A stretch of 64,000 nt of DNA from Aliivibrio sp. S4MY1. Its GTDB lineage: Bacteria > Pseudomonadota > Gammaproteobacteria > Enterobacterales > Vibrionaceae. Below are positions 45,647-54,800 of the stretch, one piece after another. The notes beneath the pieces were generated by a model. It did not search any database. It was given only the letters and a program-made list of their open reading frames with translations, and had not been told where the DNA came from. Each line of letters starts with the position of its first letter. Within the stretch, counting starts at the first letter, position 1. Where the stretch lies: positions 62,001 through 126,000 of the forward strand of contig NZ_JARACP010000002.1 of assembly GCF_028765545.1 (NCBI RefSeq), written 5' to 3'. The position numbers and the translations under genes were made by a program.

Positions 45647-46287
45647 AAAAAATCCTCTTTAAAATCAAATCCTTTGGCCCACATCATTGCTTGTAATCTG
45701 TTTTTCACATTTAATTTTCTAAATATATTATAAAGGTGTGTTTTAACGGTATTTTCACTAACATAAAGTTCCGTTGCTATATCTATATTTGATGCACCTA
45801 ATGATAATAATTTTAATATCTCTTTTTCCCGTCCAGTTAAAGATACCGATGTCGCTAATATTCCATTTTGTTTTTCTCGATATGAAAATATAATTTCCTT
45901 AGTAATTTCTCTACTAAGCCATATTTCACCGTCCATTATTTTCCTAACACCTTGCGAAATAACATCAATATTATCAGTTTCATAAAAGGCGCCTACCACA
46001 TTCGGATACTTCATTATATCTTTAGATATATTTGAACTTATCACATTAAAAAGAATTTCTTTAAAATTAAACTTTTTTTGAGAAATAATAGATAAATAAT
46101 GCTTATATTTTTTATCTGTTTGATTTTTTAAATCTAAGATAATAAAAACATCATCATTAGACTCTTCCATCGTACTTAATTCATCAAAACTTAGCGATAC
46201 TATATTCATACAAGATGATTTTTCTATTAAATCAACAAGTAATGAGGAATATAAAGTTTGGCATGATGATAGATAATAAAAGTTCAT
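45643..46287 (-). CDS. csgD: LuxR-family curli regulator CsgD
   Basis: A 214-residue regulator. The N-terminus is a degenerate receiver-like domain (FIILDLKNQTDKKYKHYL); the C-terminus has the LuxR helix-turn-helix LTGREKEILKLLSLGASNIDIATELYVSENTVKTHL. A very strong GGGGAGG site precedes the ATG. It is divergent from csgBA and should activate both sides. Confidence 0.9.
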   Translation of the reverse strand: MNFYYLSSCQTLYSSLLVDLIEKSSCMNIVSLSFDELSTMEESNDDVFIILDLKNQTDKKYKHYLSIISQKKFNFKEILFNVISSNISKDIMKYPNVVGAFYETDNIDVISQGVRKIMDGEIWLSREITKEIIFSYREKQNGILATSVSLTGREKEILKLLSLGASNIDIATELYVSENTVKTHLYNIFRKLNVKNRLQAMMWAKGFDFKEDFL

Positions 46288-46549
46288 ATCTAACCTCCCC
46301 GATGAATGTTATTTAAAACTAGTTCTACAGATTAAATATATCCAGTAAATAAGTAGTAAACTAATGATTATTTCCACCACTGTCTCAGTTCTAAGATAAC
46401 AATAAGAGCAATAAAAGCAGGGGTCCTAATACTTTAGTTTGCTTTTATTTATTCAAAATATCATGAAAAAGTTCATGGTTGTTATTTCTTTAAAACCCAT
46501 ACTTTTTAGGTAACAAAAAATACATTCATAAAAAGAGAGGGATACTGAT
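46288..46549. promoter_or_regulatory. Divergent csgD / csgBA promoter region
   Basis: A 262-bp AT-rich gap between csgD and csgB. It must hold both curli promoters; I could not single out a CsgD-binding site with confidence. Confidence 0.6.
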
Positions 46550-47119
46550 ATGATAAAATTATCAGTAAGTTATCTCTATTTATTACTAGCTGTAAGTAGT
46601 TATACCTATGCAAATGGTGATCTAGGAATTAATGAATTTAATGCTCCAGATGAATTGACTCTATTATCTGAACTAAACACTGGTCACGATAATAATGCCA
46701 TCGTTGAGCTTACCAATTCGACTAATTCTCGGGTAATTATTTTACAGCATAACGTGAATGGAGCAGGAAGTAACAAAGCTAAAGTACAACAAGCAGGTTA
46801 CAACAATAATGCCAATATAGTACAGCTTGGAAGCAATAACACAGGCCTAATCTCCCAAAATGGAACAAATAATAGTGCTTCTCTTGAGCAATGGGGTACA
46901 AACCATGAAGGCGCTATTTTACAAAATGGGAATGACAATATAGCTCATTTAACACAAACGGGTAACGGTAAACAAAATGTAGTAAATCAGACAGGTGATT
47001 CAAACATTGCAGCGGCAGTAAATAAAAATAATGGAGCAGGTTTTTCCATTAATCAAACTGGCAATCAAGGAATTATCTTAGTCAATGGTATGGATAGATT
47101 TATATCCATCATAAATTAA
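46550..47119 (+). CDS. csgB: Minor curlin, nucleator CsgB
   Basis: A 189-residue secreted protein with a signal peptide (cleavage near SYTYA). It has curlin repeats with the QxGxxN pattern: QQAGYNNNANIVQLGSNN, SQNGTNNSASLEQWGTN, QNGNDNIAHLTQTGN and NQTGDSNIAAAV. Compared with the following CsgA it is Gln/Asn-rich and less acidic, as expected for the nucleator. 21 bp separate it from csgA. Confidence 0.9.
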   Translation: MIKLSVSYLYLLLAVSSYTYANGDLGINEFNAPDELTLLSELNTGHDNNAIVELTNSTNSRVIILQHNVNGAGSNKAKVQQAGYNNNANIVQLGSNNTGLISQNGTNNSASLEQWGTNHEGAILQNGNDNIAHLTQTGNGKQNVVNQTGDSNIAAAVNKNNGAGFSINQTGNQGIILVNGMDRFISIIN

Positions 47120-47140
47120 AGTATTTCAAGGAAGTTTATT

Positions 47141-48157
47141 ATGAAAAATCTAGCTATCGCAATCTCAACCATCTTACTTTCTGGTGCGGTATATGCCGGA
47201 AACACTGCCGATGTTGAATTAGTTAACGCTGATGATAACACTGTGAATATTTTCCAAATGTCACCAGCACTAGGTAATGATGCTGACGTATTAATTAAAA
47301 ACTCAGATGATAATAACGTTGATGTTTATCAAATGGGCCGTCATAACGATGCTGTCGTTAGAGCTCGTAATAACAGTGATGACAATACATTACTTGTCGA
47401 ACAACAAGGTCGACACAACGATGCTGTAGTAAAAGCTCGTCGTCATAGTGATGACAACAACCTTGCTGTAGAGCAACAAGGTCGTCGTAATTTCGGTAAA
47501 ATTGAAGCATACGACAGTGATGATAACATGGCACTGATTGACCAAGATGGACGCCATAACGATGCTCTAATTGATATGGATTACTCTGATGGCAATATGG
47601 TTAATACTATTGAACAAGATGGTCGTCGAAATGATGCGGCTATTTATCTAGATGGTGCCGATGATAATGCGAGTAATACCATTGTACAAGATGGTCGTCG
47701 AAATGATGCAACCATTGGTATTTATGGTGGCTCTAATAATGATTCTCTTGCCATTGTACAAGATGGTCGCCGAAATGACTCAACGATTAGTGTTTATGGT
47801 GGTTCAGGGAATACTGCTTTAACTAACATCGATGGTCATGATAACGAGACTTATACTGCCTTTTATGGTGGTGCATCGAATAATGACACTGAAATCCTAC
47901 TAGAAAATGGAGCACTAGAAAATACAGTTTACGCCGTTGTTGTTGGCGGAAATGATAATGAGGTAGATGTACTGATTGATGCCAGCCACGATAACTTCGC
48001 GATGGTTAATCAATGGGGTAATGATTCTGATGCAACCATTAACCTAGTTAATGATTCTAACAGTAACTTCATTATGATTAATCAAACTAACAACGATTCA
48101 GCGACTGTTATGGCAGACAATAGTAGTGGTAACGGCGTGTTTATTACACAATTCTAA
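47141..48157 (+). CDS. csgA: Major curlin CsgA, long and acidic variant
   Basis: A 338-residue secreted protein (signal peptide to AVYA) made of a dozen or so curlin repeats of about 22 residues. The best conserved units are QMGRHNDAVV, QQGRHNDAVV, QDGRHNDALI, QDGRRNDAAI, QDGRRNDATI and QDGRRNDSTI, separated by DDN-rich turns. E. coli CsgA has 151 residues and five repeats, so this is about twice the length. The Asp content is unusually high. No csgC follows, and a terminator lies 26 bp downstream. Amyloid formation is expected from the repeats, not shown. Confidence 0.9.
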   Translation: MKNLAIAISTILLSGAVYAGNTADVELVNADDNTVNIFQMSPALGNDADVLIKNSDDNNVDVYQMGRHNDAVVRARNNSDDNTLLVEQQGRHNDAVVKARRHSDDNNLAVEQQGRRNFGKIEAYDSDDNMALIDQDGRHNDALIDMDYSDGNMVNTIEQDGRRNDAAIYLDGADDNASNTIVQDGRRNDATIGIYGGSNNDSLAIVQDGRRNDSTISVYGGSGNTALTNIDGHDNETYTAFYGGASNNDTEILLENGALENTVYAVVVGGNDNEVDVLIDASHDNFAMVNQWGNDSDATINLVNDSNSNFIMINQTNNDSATVMADNSSGNGVFITQF

Positions 48158-48183
48158 TTCCATGTTGATAAGTTAATATAATT

Positions 48184-48215
48184 AAAATCCCTATCTATTT
48201 TTGATAGGGATTTTT
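48184..48215 (+). terminator. Rho-independent terminator after csgA
   Basis: AAAATCCCTATC and GATAGGGATTTT form a 12-bp stem followed by T-rich sequence, closing the csgBA operon. Confidence 0.85.
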
Positions 48216-48237
48216 ATTGTAGAAGCATTAATGATGT

Positions 48238-49263
48238 TTAATCCAAATACAATTGGTGAATTAAACGAGCCTGTTCTAATTGATCAATAGTTCCATTATC
48301 GGTCAACAATTGCTGCTCTTTTAATATATTAATTAAATCTGCCGGCACAGAATCTCCATTACCAATAATTTCTACGTGACCTGCCTGTACCGTTACCAAA
48401 TCCGTATTAACACTATTATCTACCTGATTATTTGATTGCTCATTGACGCTGAATACATAATCATCTTCAAGGCAAACACCTTCATCATTGGTTCTTCGGC
48501 ACGAATTACGTTCATCTGTTTTGATAACTAAATGTTGAGATACAGAAGAGACAAGCTCTCCCGGTTTTTCAATAAAGTCAGCATTAGGTGGGATCTGTTG
48601 GTACTTCTCTCCAGTCACTGCATAACATATTAAATCAACAATCCCCAAAGACAAGATCCGTAAAGAAGTCATACCGCAATGCGACGATATTTCAATGCCA
48701 TTAAATGGGGAAGAGACGGTGGTAAGTTGCAGCTGTTTTGTGATGACTTTTTTCTCATCTTCTCTATCTACTGTAAGTGCTCTACGAGCTACCAATCCAC
48801 CTTGGCTATGGCCAATAATATGCAGAGGTTGTTCAGGGTTTTCATCTGATAATTGATTTAAAGCAGAAACAAGCTCGCCAGAGGTTTCTTCTAAACTCTT
48901 TCTGTCATCATATTCAAAACAGATAGCTTGTTGATCATATAAACCATAAACATCCGCTAAGGTTTTAAATTGGCCAGCAGAAGCGAAACAACCATGAACA
49001 ATAACCGTTAATGGCTCATCTGGATTCAAGTGAATACTATTATCACTCGTATTGTTACAATGCTTTAAGCCGTCAATCTGTAAGGTTTGTTTGGTCAACA
49101 TGGTTGATTCTTTAACCCTATCAATATCATTGACTAAAGCTGACGAACAACCAACAAGGCCGAAGAGTACTCCAACGCTGGCACATCGTAAAAAGTCCAT
49201 TTGATTCATTAAGTTCATCCATAAACACAATATAAAAATATAATAGAGTATTTCTCGTTCCAT
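48238..49263 (-). CDS. Lipase-like alpha/beta hydrolase lipoprotein
   Basis: A 341-residue frame. The core has VIVHGCFASAGQF for the oxyanion hole and the nucleophile elbow GHSQG in HIIGHSQGGLVARRAL, as in bacterial lipases. A lipobox (GLVGC) follows a hydrophobic segment. The start is uncertain: the ATG at 49263 has an AAGGG site but would give 39 residues before the lipid cysteine; the ATG at 49200 gives a normal signal peptide but lacks a clear site. It would act at the cell envelope. It converges on csgA. Confidence 0.75.
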   Translation of the reverse strand: MEREILYYIFILCLWMNLMNQMDFLRCASVGVLFGLVGCSSALVNDIDRVKESTMLTKQTLQIDGLKHCNNTSDNSIHLNPDEPLTVIVHGCFASAGQFKTLADVYGLYDQQAICFEYDDRKSLEETSGELVSALNQLSDENPEQPLHIIGHSQGGLVARRALTVDREDEKKVITKQLQLTTVSSPFNGIEISSHCGMTSLRILSLGIVDLICYAVTGEKYQQIPPNADFIEKPGELVSSVSQHLVIKTDERNSCRRTNDEGVCLEDDYVFSVNEQSNNQVDNSVNTDLVTVQAGHVEIIGNGDSVPADLINILKEQQLLTDNGTIDQLEQARLIHQLYLD

Positions 49264-49636
49264 TATTACCCTTATATAAAGAACATTGACAAACTATTCG
49301 ACTCCTCTCTCTTGTTATTACCACTGATCCACGCCAATGAAGACCAGCTAATAGCACAACAATTCTAAGTTAGGGTGCTAAAGTCACCCTATTTTTTATT
49401 CCCCCTCTTTAAATGATAAATATCCATTGACAGATTGTAAAAAACGAGTATTTTCAGTGAGGTAAATTATTTGAAGTTAATCGCAAATAAATATAGTAGA
49501 AACAATACTTTTTTACATTAAAAAGTCATAAATCACACAAAATACCTATTTAACTAGCGCTTATTTCACTTCCATTAAAAACTTTTATCCGTACACTAAC
49601 CGACCTATTTACAGTTAATGTTTTGTAACATAAAAA
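49264..49636. other. Intergenic region with an orphan terminator
   Basis: About 370 bases without a recognisable gene. At 49371-49391 TAGGGTG pairs with CACCCTA and is followed by six T (to 49397): a terminator on the plus strand with no plus-strand gene before it except csgA, more than 1.2 kb away with its own terminator. The remaining bases before the pilin gene are AT-rich promoter sequence. Confidence 0.55.
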
Positions 49637-50161
49637 ATGACTCGAAACCATACATCAGGATTCACTTTAATTGAGCTAATTGCTGTCATTATTTTGCTCT
49701 CAATCATATCAATTAGCGCAAGTAGCTATTTCTCTGGAATTAGTAGCGTTTCGGCACACACATTACAAACTGAATTACTACGTTCATTACGCTTAACTCA
49801 AACTCGCGCCATGAATAGAAACGGTTACTGTAACCGGTGGCTAATTAATTCAAACCGAGCTCAACAAGTTAGCCTTGATAAAGAAGAACAATGCTCTACA
49901 TCATTCCCTAATGCTCAAGGTAACACTGAGTATCTTGAAAACGAAGACATCACCTACGTTGCTATTTTAGAAAAACAAAATGCCTACTTCGCCTTACAGA
50001 TAGGGAATCAATACAATGCACTAGCAACACCTTTTGCTTTTGATTTTGATGTAATGGGACGAGTAATGCAGTGCAAAAACACAACTTGTGAAATTTTCAT
50101 TAATGCTAAGTCACAAACTAAAATCTGCATTGAAAAAGAAGGATATATTCATGCTTGCTAA
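49637..50161 (+). CDS. MshC-like type IV minor pilin
   Basis: A 174-residue pseudopilin with a short basic leader and the prepilin peptidase motif GFTLIELIAVIILLSIISIS; the cleavage follows Gly, and Glu5 of the mature protein is present. The mature part has a C-terminal Cys pair. Position and size match MshC, first of the mshCDOPQ block. Overlaps the next gene by 11 bp. Confidence 0.8.
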   Translation: MTRNHTSGFTLIELIAVIILLSIISISASSYFSGISSVSAHTLQTELLRSLRLTQTRAMNRNGYCNRWLINSNRAQQVSLDKEEQCSTSFPNAQGNTEYLENEDITYVAILEKQNAYFALQIGNQYNALATPFAFDFDVMGRVMQCKNTTCEIFINAKSQTKICIEKEGYIHAC

Positions 50162-50690
50162 ACACCAAAAAGGATTTAGCCTGGTTTCAATTGTTCTCTC
50201 AATTGTTCTAATGAGTTTTGCCTTAATTATCATAACCACCTCACTCGTTCCTCGTTCACAACATAATGCTGAACTAATGTATTCAACAAAAGCCGCTGAA
50301 CTTGGTGCTGCGGTAATGGATGAAATTGTAGGTCGCCAATTTGACCAGAATAGTGGCCCTAATGGGGGCTTGCCTGTATGTGAACCTACTACTTCTTGTA
50401 CCCCTCCAGGCGACCGTCTTGGTGAAGACGGAGATAAAGAAAAAGGCAATCGAACACTCTACAACGATGTTGATGACTTTAACCGCTTAACTGGATCTGT
50501 AAAAGATGTGTTAGGCAATGATTTAGCAGGTATCTACCCTAACTTTTCTATTTCTATTGAGGTTTTCTACGACGCTAATTTAGATGGAAAACCGGATGCT
50601 ATCAGCGGAAACTTAAAGCGTATAGTTGTCGATGTAATAGACCCATCTGGTCAGCATTACGCTTTTTCAGTAATTCGAGGTAATTTTTAA
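50151..50690 (+). CDS. MshD-like type IV minor pilin
   Basis: A 179-residue pseudopilin from the ATG at 50151, which follows AGAAGGA. The prepilin motif KGFSLVSIVLSIVLMSF replaces Glu5 by Ser, unusual for pilins but seen in MshD-like proteins. The frame could begin 21 codons earlier, inside mshC, which is unlikely. Its stop overlaps the start of the MshO-like gene. Confidence 0.8.
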   Translation: MLAKHQKGFSLVSIVLSIVLMSFALIIITTSLVPRSQHNAELMYSTKAAELGAAVMDEIVGRQFDQNSGPNGGLPVCEPTTSCTPPGDRLGEDGDKEKGNRTLYNDVDDFNRLTGSVKDVLGNDLAGIYPNFSISIEVFYDANLDGKPDAISGNLKRIVVDVIDPSGQHYAFSVIRGNF

Positions 50691-51484
50691 TGAAACGCTC
50701 CCTTGGATTTACTCTACTTGAAATGATTGTTTCAATTGTCTTATTGGCCGTCGTTGGGCTTTCTCTCAGCGCGATTATTCAGCACAGCATGTCTATTTAT
50801 GCCGATACCACTACCCGTGAAGAGTTGCTATTACAAGGCCGTTTTGTCACAGAGCGTATGCACAAAGAAATTCGTGATGCCGTACCAAACAGCGTACAAA
50901 TCAACCAAACAACACAATGCATTGAATGGTTACCAATCACCAATACCGCGGTCTATGAGGCATTACCGTTAGCACCAGAATCTGCAAATACGATGAGAGT
51001 ATTACCAGAGCATGGTTTTGTTCAATCAGAGCGCGTGGTTATTATGCCAATCAATGCTCAAGACTTACTTGATGATATACCAAGCAATGGCGTAGATCGT
51101 GTCGCTGAGATTAAAAATAACATCGACTTTACTCCAGCTCCTGAAGCTACAACCGTAGAAATTGAGTTTACTCAAGAAACCAGTTTTACGGCAAACTCCC
51201 CTGCCCATCGCTTATTTGCTTACAAAACCCCTGTGGCTTATTGCTTAGAGGGGAGTCAATTATATCGTTATGCAAATTATCCGCTGTCTCGCAGTGAACT
51301 TTCTCCTGCTGAATTAAGCATAGGAGATCGTGAAATAATGGCTGAAAATATCAAAAGTGTGCAATTTGATGTTGAGCAAGCTTCTCTCGTGCGTAATGGC
51401 TTAGTAAAACTGCAATTTATCTTTAGTGATAATAATGAAGAAGTGAGGTTGGATCATGATGTCCTTATCGCAAACACGCCTTAG
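50690..51484 (+). CDS. MshO-like type IV minor pilin
   Basis: A 264-residue pseudopilin with the prepilin motif LGFTLLEMIVSIVLLAVVGL, Glu5 present. The length is typical of MshO/PilW-like proteins, which sit near the pilus tip. It overlaps the MshP-like gene by 29 bp. Confidence 0.8.
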   Translation: MKRSLGFTLLEMIVSIVLLAVVGLSLSAIIQHSMSIYADTTTREELLLQGRFVTERMHKEIRDAVPNSVQINQTTQCIEWLPITNTAVYEALPLAPESANTMRVLPEHGFVQSERVVIMPINAQDLLDDIPSNGVDRVAEIKNNIDFTPAPEATTVEIEFTQETSFTANSPAHRLFAYKTPVAYCLEGSQLYRYANYPLSRSELSPAELSIGDREIMAENIKSVQFDVEQASLVRNGLVKLQFIFSDNNEEVRLDHDVLIANTP

Positions 51485-51887
51485 TCGTCATAATGGCTCA
51501 GCACTTATTCTTACTATTTTCGTTATCGTTATTGTTGGTTTTCTGGCTCTTATGGCAGCGAAAAACCAACAGAAAATGAGTACGCACATTGTGACTTCTA
51601 TTATGGGTACGCGAACTAATATGGCGGCACAATCTGGTTCTCAAATTGAAATCAGCCGTTTCTACATGGATAAATCAGGTAGTTGTTTTACTACTGATAA
51701 TCCAGCAAGTACTTATACATTTAAAGGCGAAGGCTTATCGCAATGTACAGCAAAAGTAAAATGTACACCTATTGGCAAACTAGATTCAGGCAGAGCTGTA
51801 TATAACCTAACAAGTACAGCAACATGTAAATTTGGAACCACCACCTTACAACGTATTATTGAAGTAGGTATTCGCAGTGATGACTAA
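51456..51887 (+). CDS. MshP-like pilus accessory protein
   Basis: A 143-residue protein with one N-terminal membrane helix (GSALILTIFVIVIVGFLAL) of the PilX/MshP kind, lacking a normal prepilin Glu5. Four cysteines in the C-terminal half probably form two disulfides. ATG-ATG start with GTGAGGTTGG before it. Confidence 0.75.
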   Translation: MMSLSQTRLSRHNGSALILTIFVIVIVGFLALMAAKNQQKMSTHIVTSIMGTRTNMAAQSGSQIEISRFYMDKSGSCFTTDNPASTYTFKGEGLSQCTAKVKCTPIGKLDSGRAVYNLTSTATCKFGTTTLQRIIEVGIRSDD

Positions 51888-54800
51888 ACTTTTCTCTCGC
51901 TCACTCATTATTTCAGCTTTTAGCTTATGTTTGATGCCACTGAGTGCATTTGCTTTTCCGACCATTAATCCAAATACTTACTTTCCGGGGATTGCACAAG
52001 GGCACTCAATGAAATGCTCTAATCCAAAGCAGTTAACCATGTATAACGATGCCAAAATCGAGGGTACTCAAGGCCATAGCTTAGATTTTTGTTCAAGTAT
52101 TAGTCATTACGAATTACCTGATGATAGTTGCGATAATGGTAATGGAGGCTATCATCAATGCTCAATCACAGGAAACAATGTTCCAGCCCTACCGTTACCT
52201 TCTTTTCAATTAGGTAATTCAAAAAAGGATCAAACGTGTGACTCTGGAGTACTGACTCTTAATAATAGAAAATATAGAAATATAACAATCCGAAACACCT
52301 GTGATGCCAATATACCAACTCATAGTGGTACAACGTATATCCATAAACTAACGCTTGAAAGTACAACTATTACACTAAATGCTGGTGACTATTGGGTCGA
52401 AAATTTATATATGTTTGGATTTGCAAACATTAACGTGACAGGCAATGCACGTTTATTTGTAAAAAATGACATTGAATTAAACAACGATGCAAAAATAACA
52501 AAAACAGGAAACGGCTCACTTTTCGTTGTTGGCTATGATGATATTTCCCTCCACGATAATAGCTATATCGAAGGCTATGTTTATGCGAATGATAAACTCA
52601 CATTAAACAACCAATCTCATATTGATGGTCGAGCTTCTAGCCGAAGTTTATTTATGGAAGGTGATGCCTATATAAATAAAACACTAACGCCTCCACCAAC
52701 ACTTCCATCCGCAGCGTTATCCCTGCGCTTAGACGAAGACTCGTGGAACGGTTCGATTGGCGAAGTGAAAGACAGTTCTGGCAACGGCTATGACGGTATC
52801 GCTATCAATAACCTTGTTCCTCAAAAAGGCAACCCCGCCCTGCCTATTGATGTAGCTAAGATGGGAACCTGTGGCTATGGCGCATTTAATAAATCACAGC
52901 AACAATACATTGAAGTTCCTAATAACAATAAGCTGTCTAATGAAGATACCATTACGGTCGGCGCATGGATAAACCCAAGCTCATACCCTTCTAGCAATCA
53001 CCTTAATACCATTGTCTCGAAAAATGGTAACTATGAATTTCATTTAAACTCATATGGCCAAATAAATTGGTATTGGGAGTTAAAAAACTCTCGCTATCCT
53101 ATGAATCTAACAACGACACAAAGCATTCCAAAAAACCAATGGTCGCATGTTGCTATTCGTTATAACGCTCATGATAGAAATAAAGCCTCGATTTTTATTA
53201 ATGGCGAAAAAGTAAAATCCATTACTGAAGACATCTCTCCACTAAAGCACTTACAGGTAAATAATCAGCCACTACAGGTAGGTAATGATTATGATTTAAC
53301 TCGTACTTTTAATGGCTTAATTGATGAAGTAAACGTATTTGATCAAGCCTTATCAGACGACCAAATTGAGCAGTTATATGAACTACGTCATCCATGTCCT
53401 GATGTAGTTTTACCTACCTGTTATGAAGATAATTTTAATAACGGTAATTTAGATAGCAATTGGGTAACTAGCTCTAGTAGTGGCAGTTATATTCCTAAAA
53501 TAATCAATGGTCGATTACAATTAACTCAAGCAAGAAGAGCACAATCAACAGCTTCTTCTTATCAATATTTATACCCTGCTCTTGGTAACAAGATAGAGGT
53601 GGAGTTCGATTACATGGCATATGGTGGCAATGGTGCAGATGGCCTTGCTATTGTATTTTCTGATGCTGAAATAACACCACAAGCAGGCGCTTTTGGTGGT
53701 CCTCTAGGTTATGGATTTAAGAAAAATTCTGAAGCGGTAAAACCTGGTTTTACTGGTGGTTGGCTTGGTATTGGTTTAGATGAATACGGTAACTATTCAA
53801 AAGAAGGTGGTTCAAAAAACCACAACTCTTACTCTACCGCTCAATCCGTTGTACTTCGTGGCTCAGGTCAGCAATATTCGGGCTACAACTACATTGATGG
53901 TAATAAGGTCACTCCTGATATTGATAAGAATACAGGAAACAGTAAAACACACCGCTACCGTATTACCATCGATTCAAGGAGTAGTAATACAGCCAATGTA
54001 ACCGTTGAACGAAGTGTTGAGAATAAAGGAAGTTCTCCTCGGTTTAAAAAAATAATTGGGCCAATCAATATGTTAAGCCCTCAATACAATCAAGATGAAA
54101 CCCCTGAAAACTTCATCATGTCTTTAACCGGTTCAACAGGGCAGTCGTATAATACTCATGAGATAGATAATTTCAAAGTATGTGCTCTGTATTCAAAACC
54201 GATTGGAGAGCAAATTGACCATTTTGAATTTGACCACTCAGGGCAAGGCTCTACTTGCGATGTGTCTAACGTGACATTGCGAGCGTGTGCTGATGCCTCT
54301 TGCTCAAGCTTATTTACCGATGAGATTGATGTCACTCTTAATACAAGTAACTTAGGTGCGGATGGTTATTGGCTTGGTGGAAACAATATCACAATGAAAA
54401 ATGGTATTGCGAACCTGTCCATAGGTAAGCCAACTCAAGGGAATGTGAGATTGAATGTTGATAGCTCATCTCCCTCAACAAAACCATTCAGCAACACCTT
54501 ATGCAGTATCAATGGTGGTTCATTGAATAGCCAAAACTGTACTATCAATTTCAAATCTGAGGGATTAACCGTTACTGTTCCTGATAAATTAGCCAATAAA
54601 CCCGTGACAGCAACCATTAAAGGCTGTGGTAATTCCTTCACGGGCACAAAGAACATTCAATTATGGTCTGATTATATTTCACCAAGTAAACAGAATATTA
54701 TTGGTTCGCCAAGCCTATATGGCCTTGTTAATAATTCATGGAATGAGATAGGAAAACAAGAAGCGTCTCCGACTACATTTACGTTAAATTTTGTCAATAA

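Noticed and set aside
47141-48157. The csgA repeats as a CRISPR-like or tandem DNA array
   Set aside because: The repeats are in frame, degenerate at the DNA level and follow the curlin protein pattern; spacing and sequence vary as in coding repeats.
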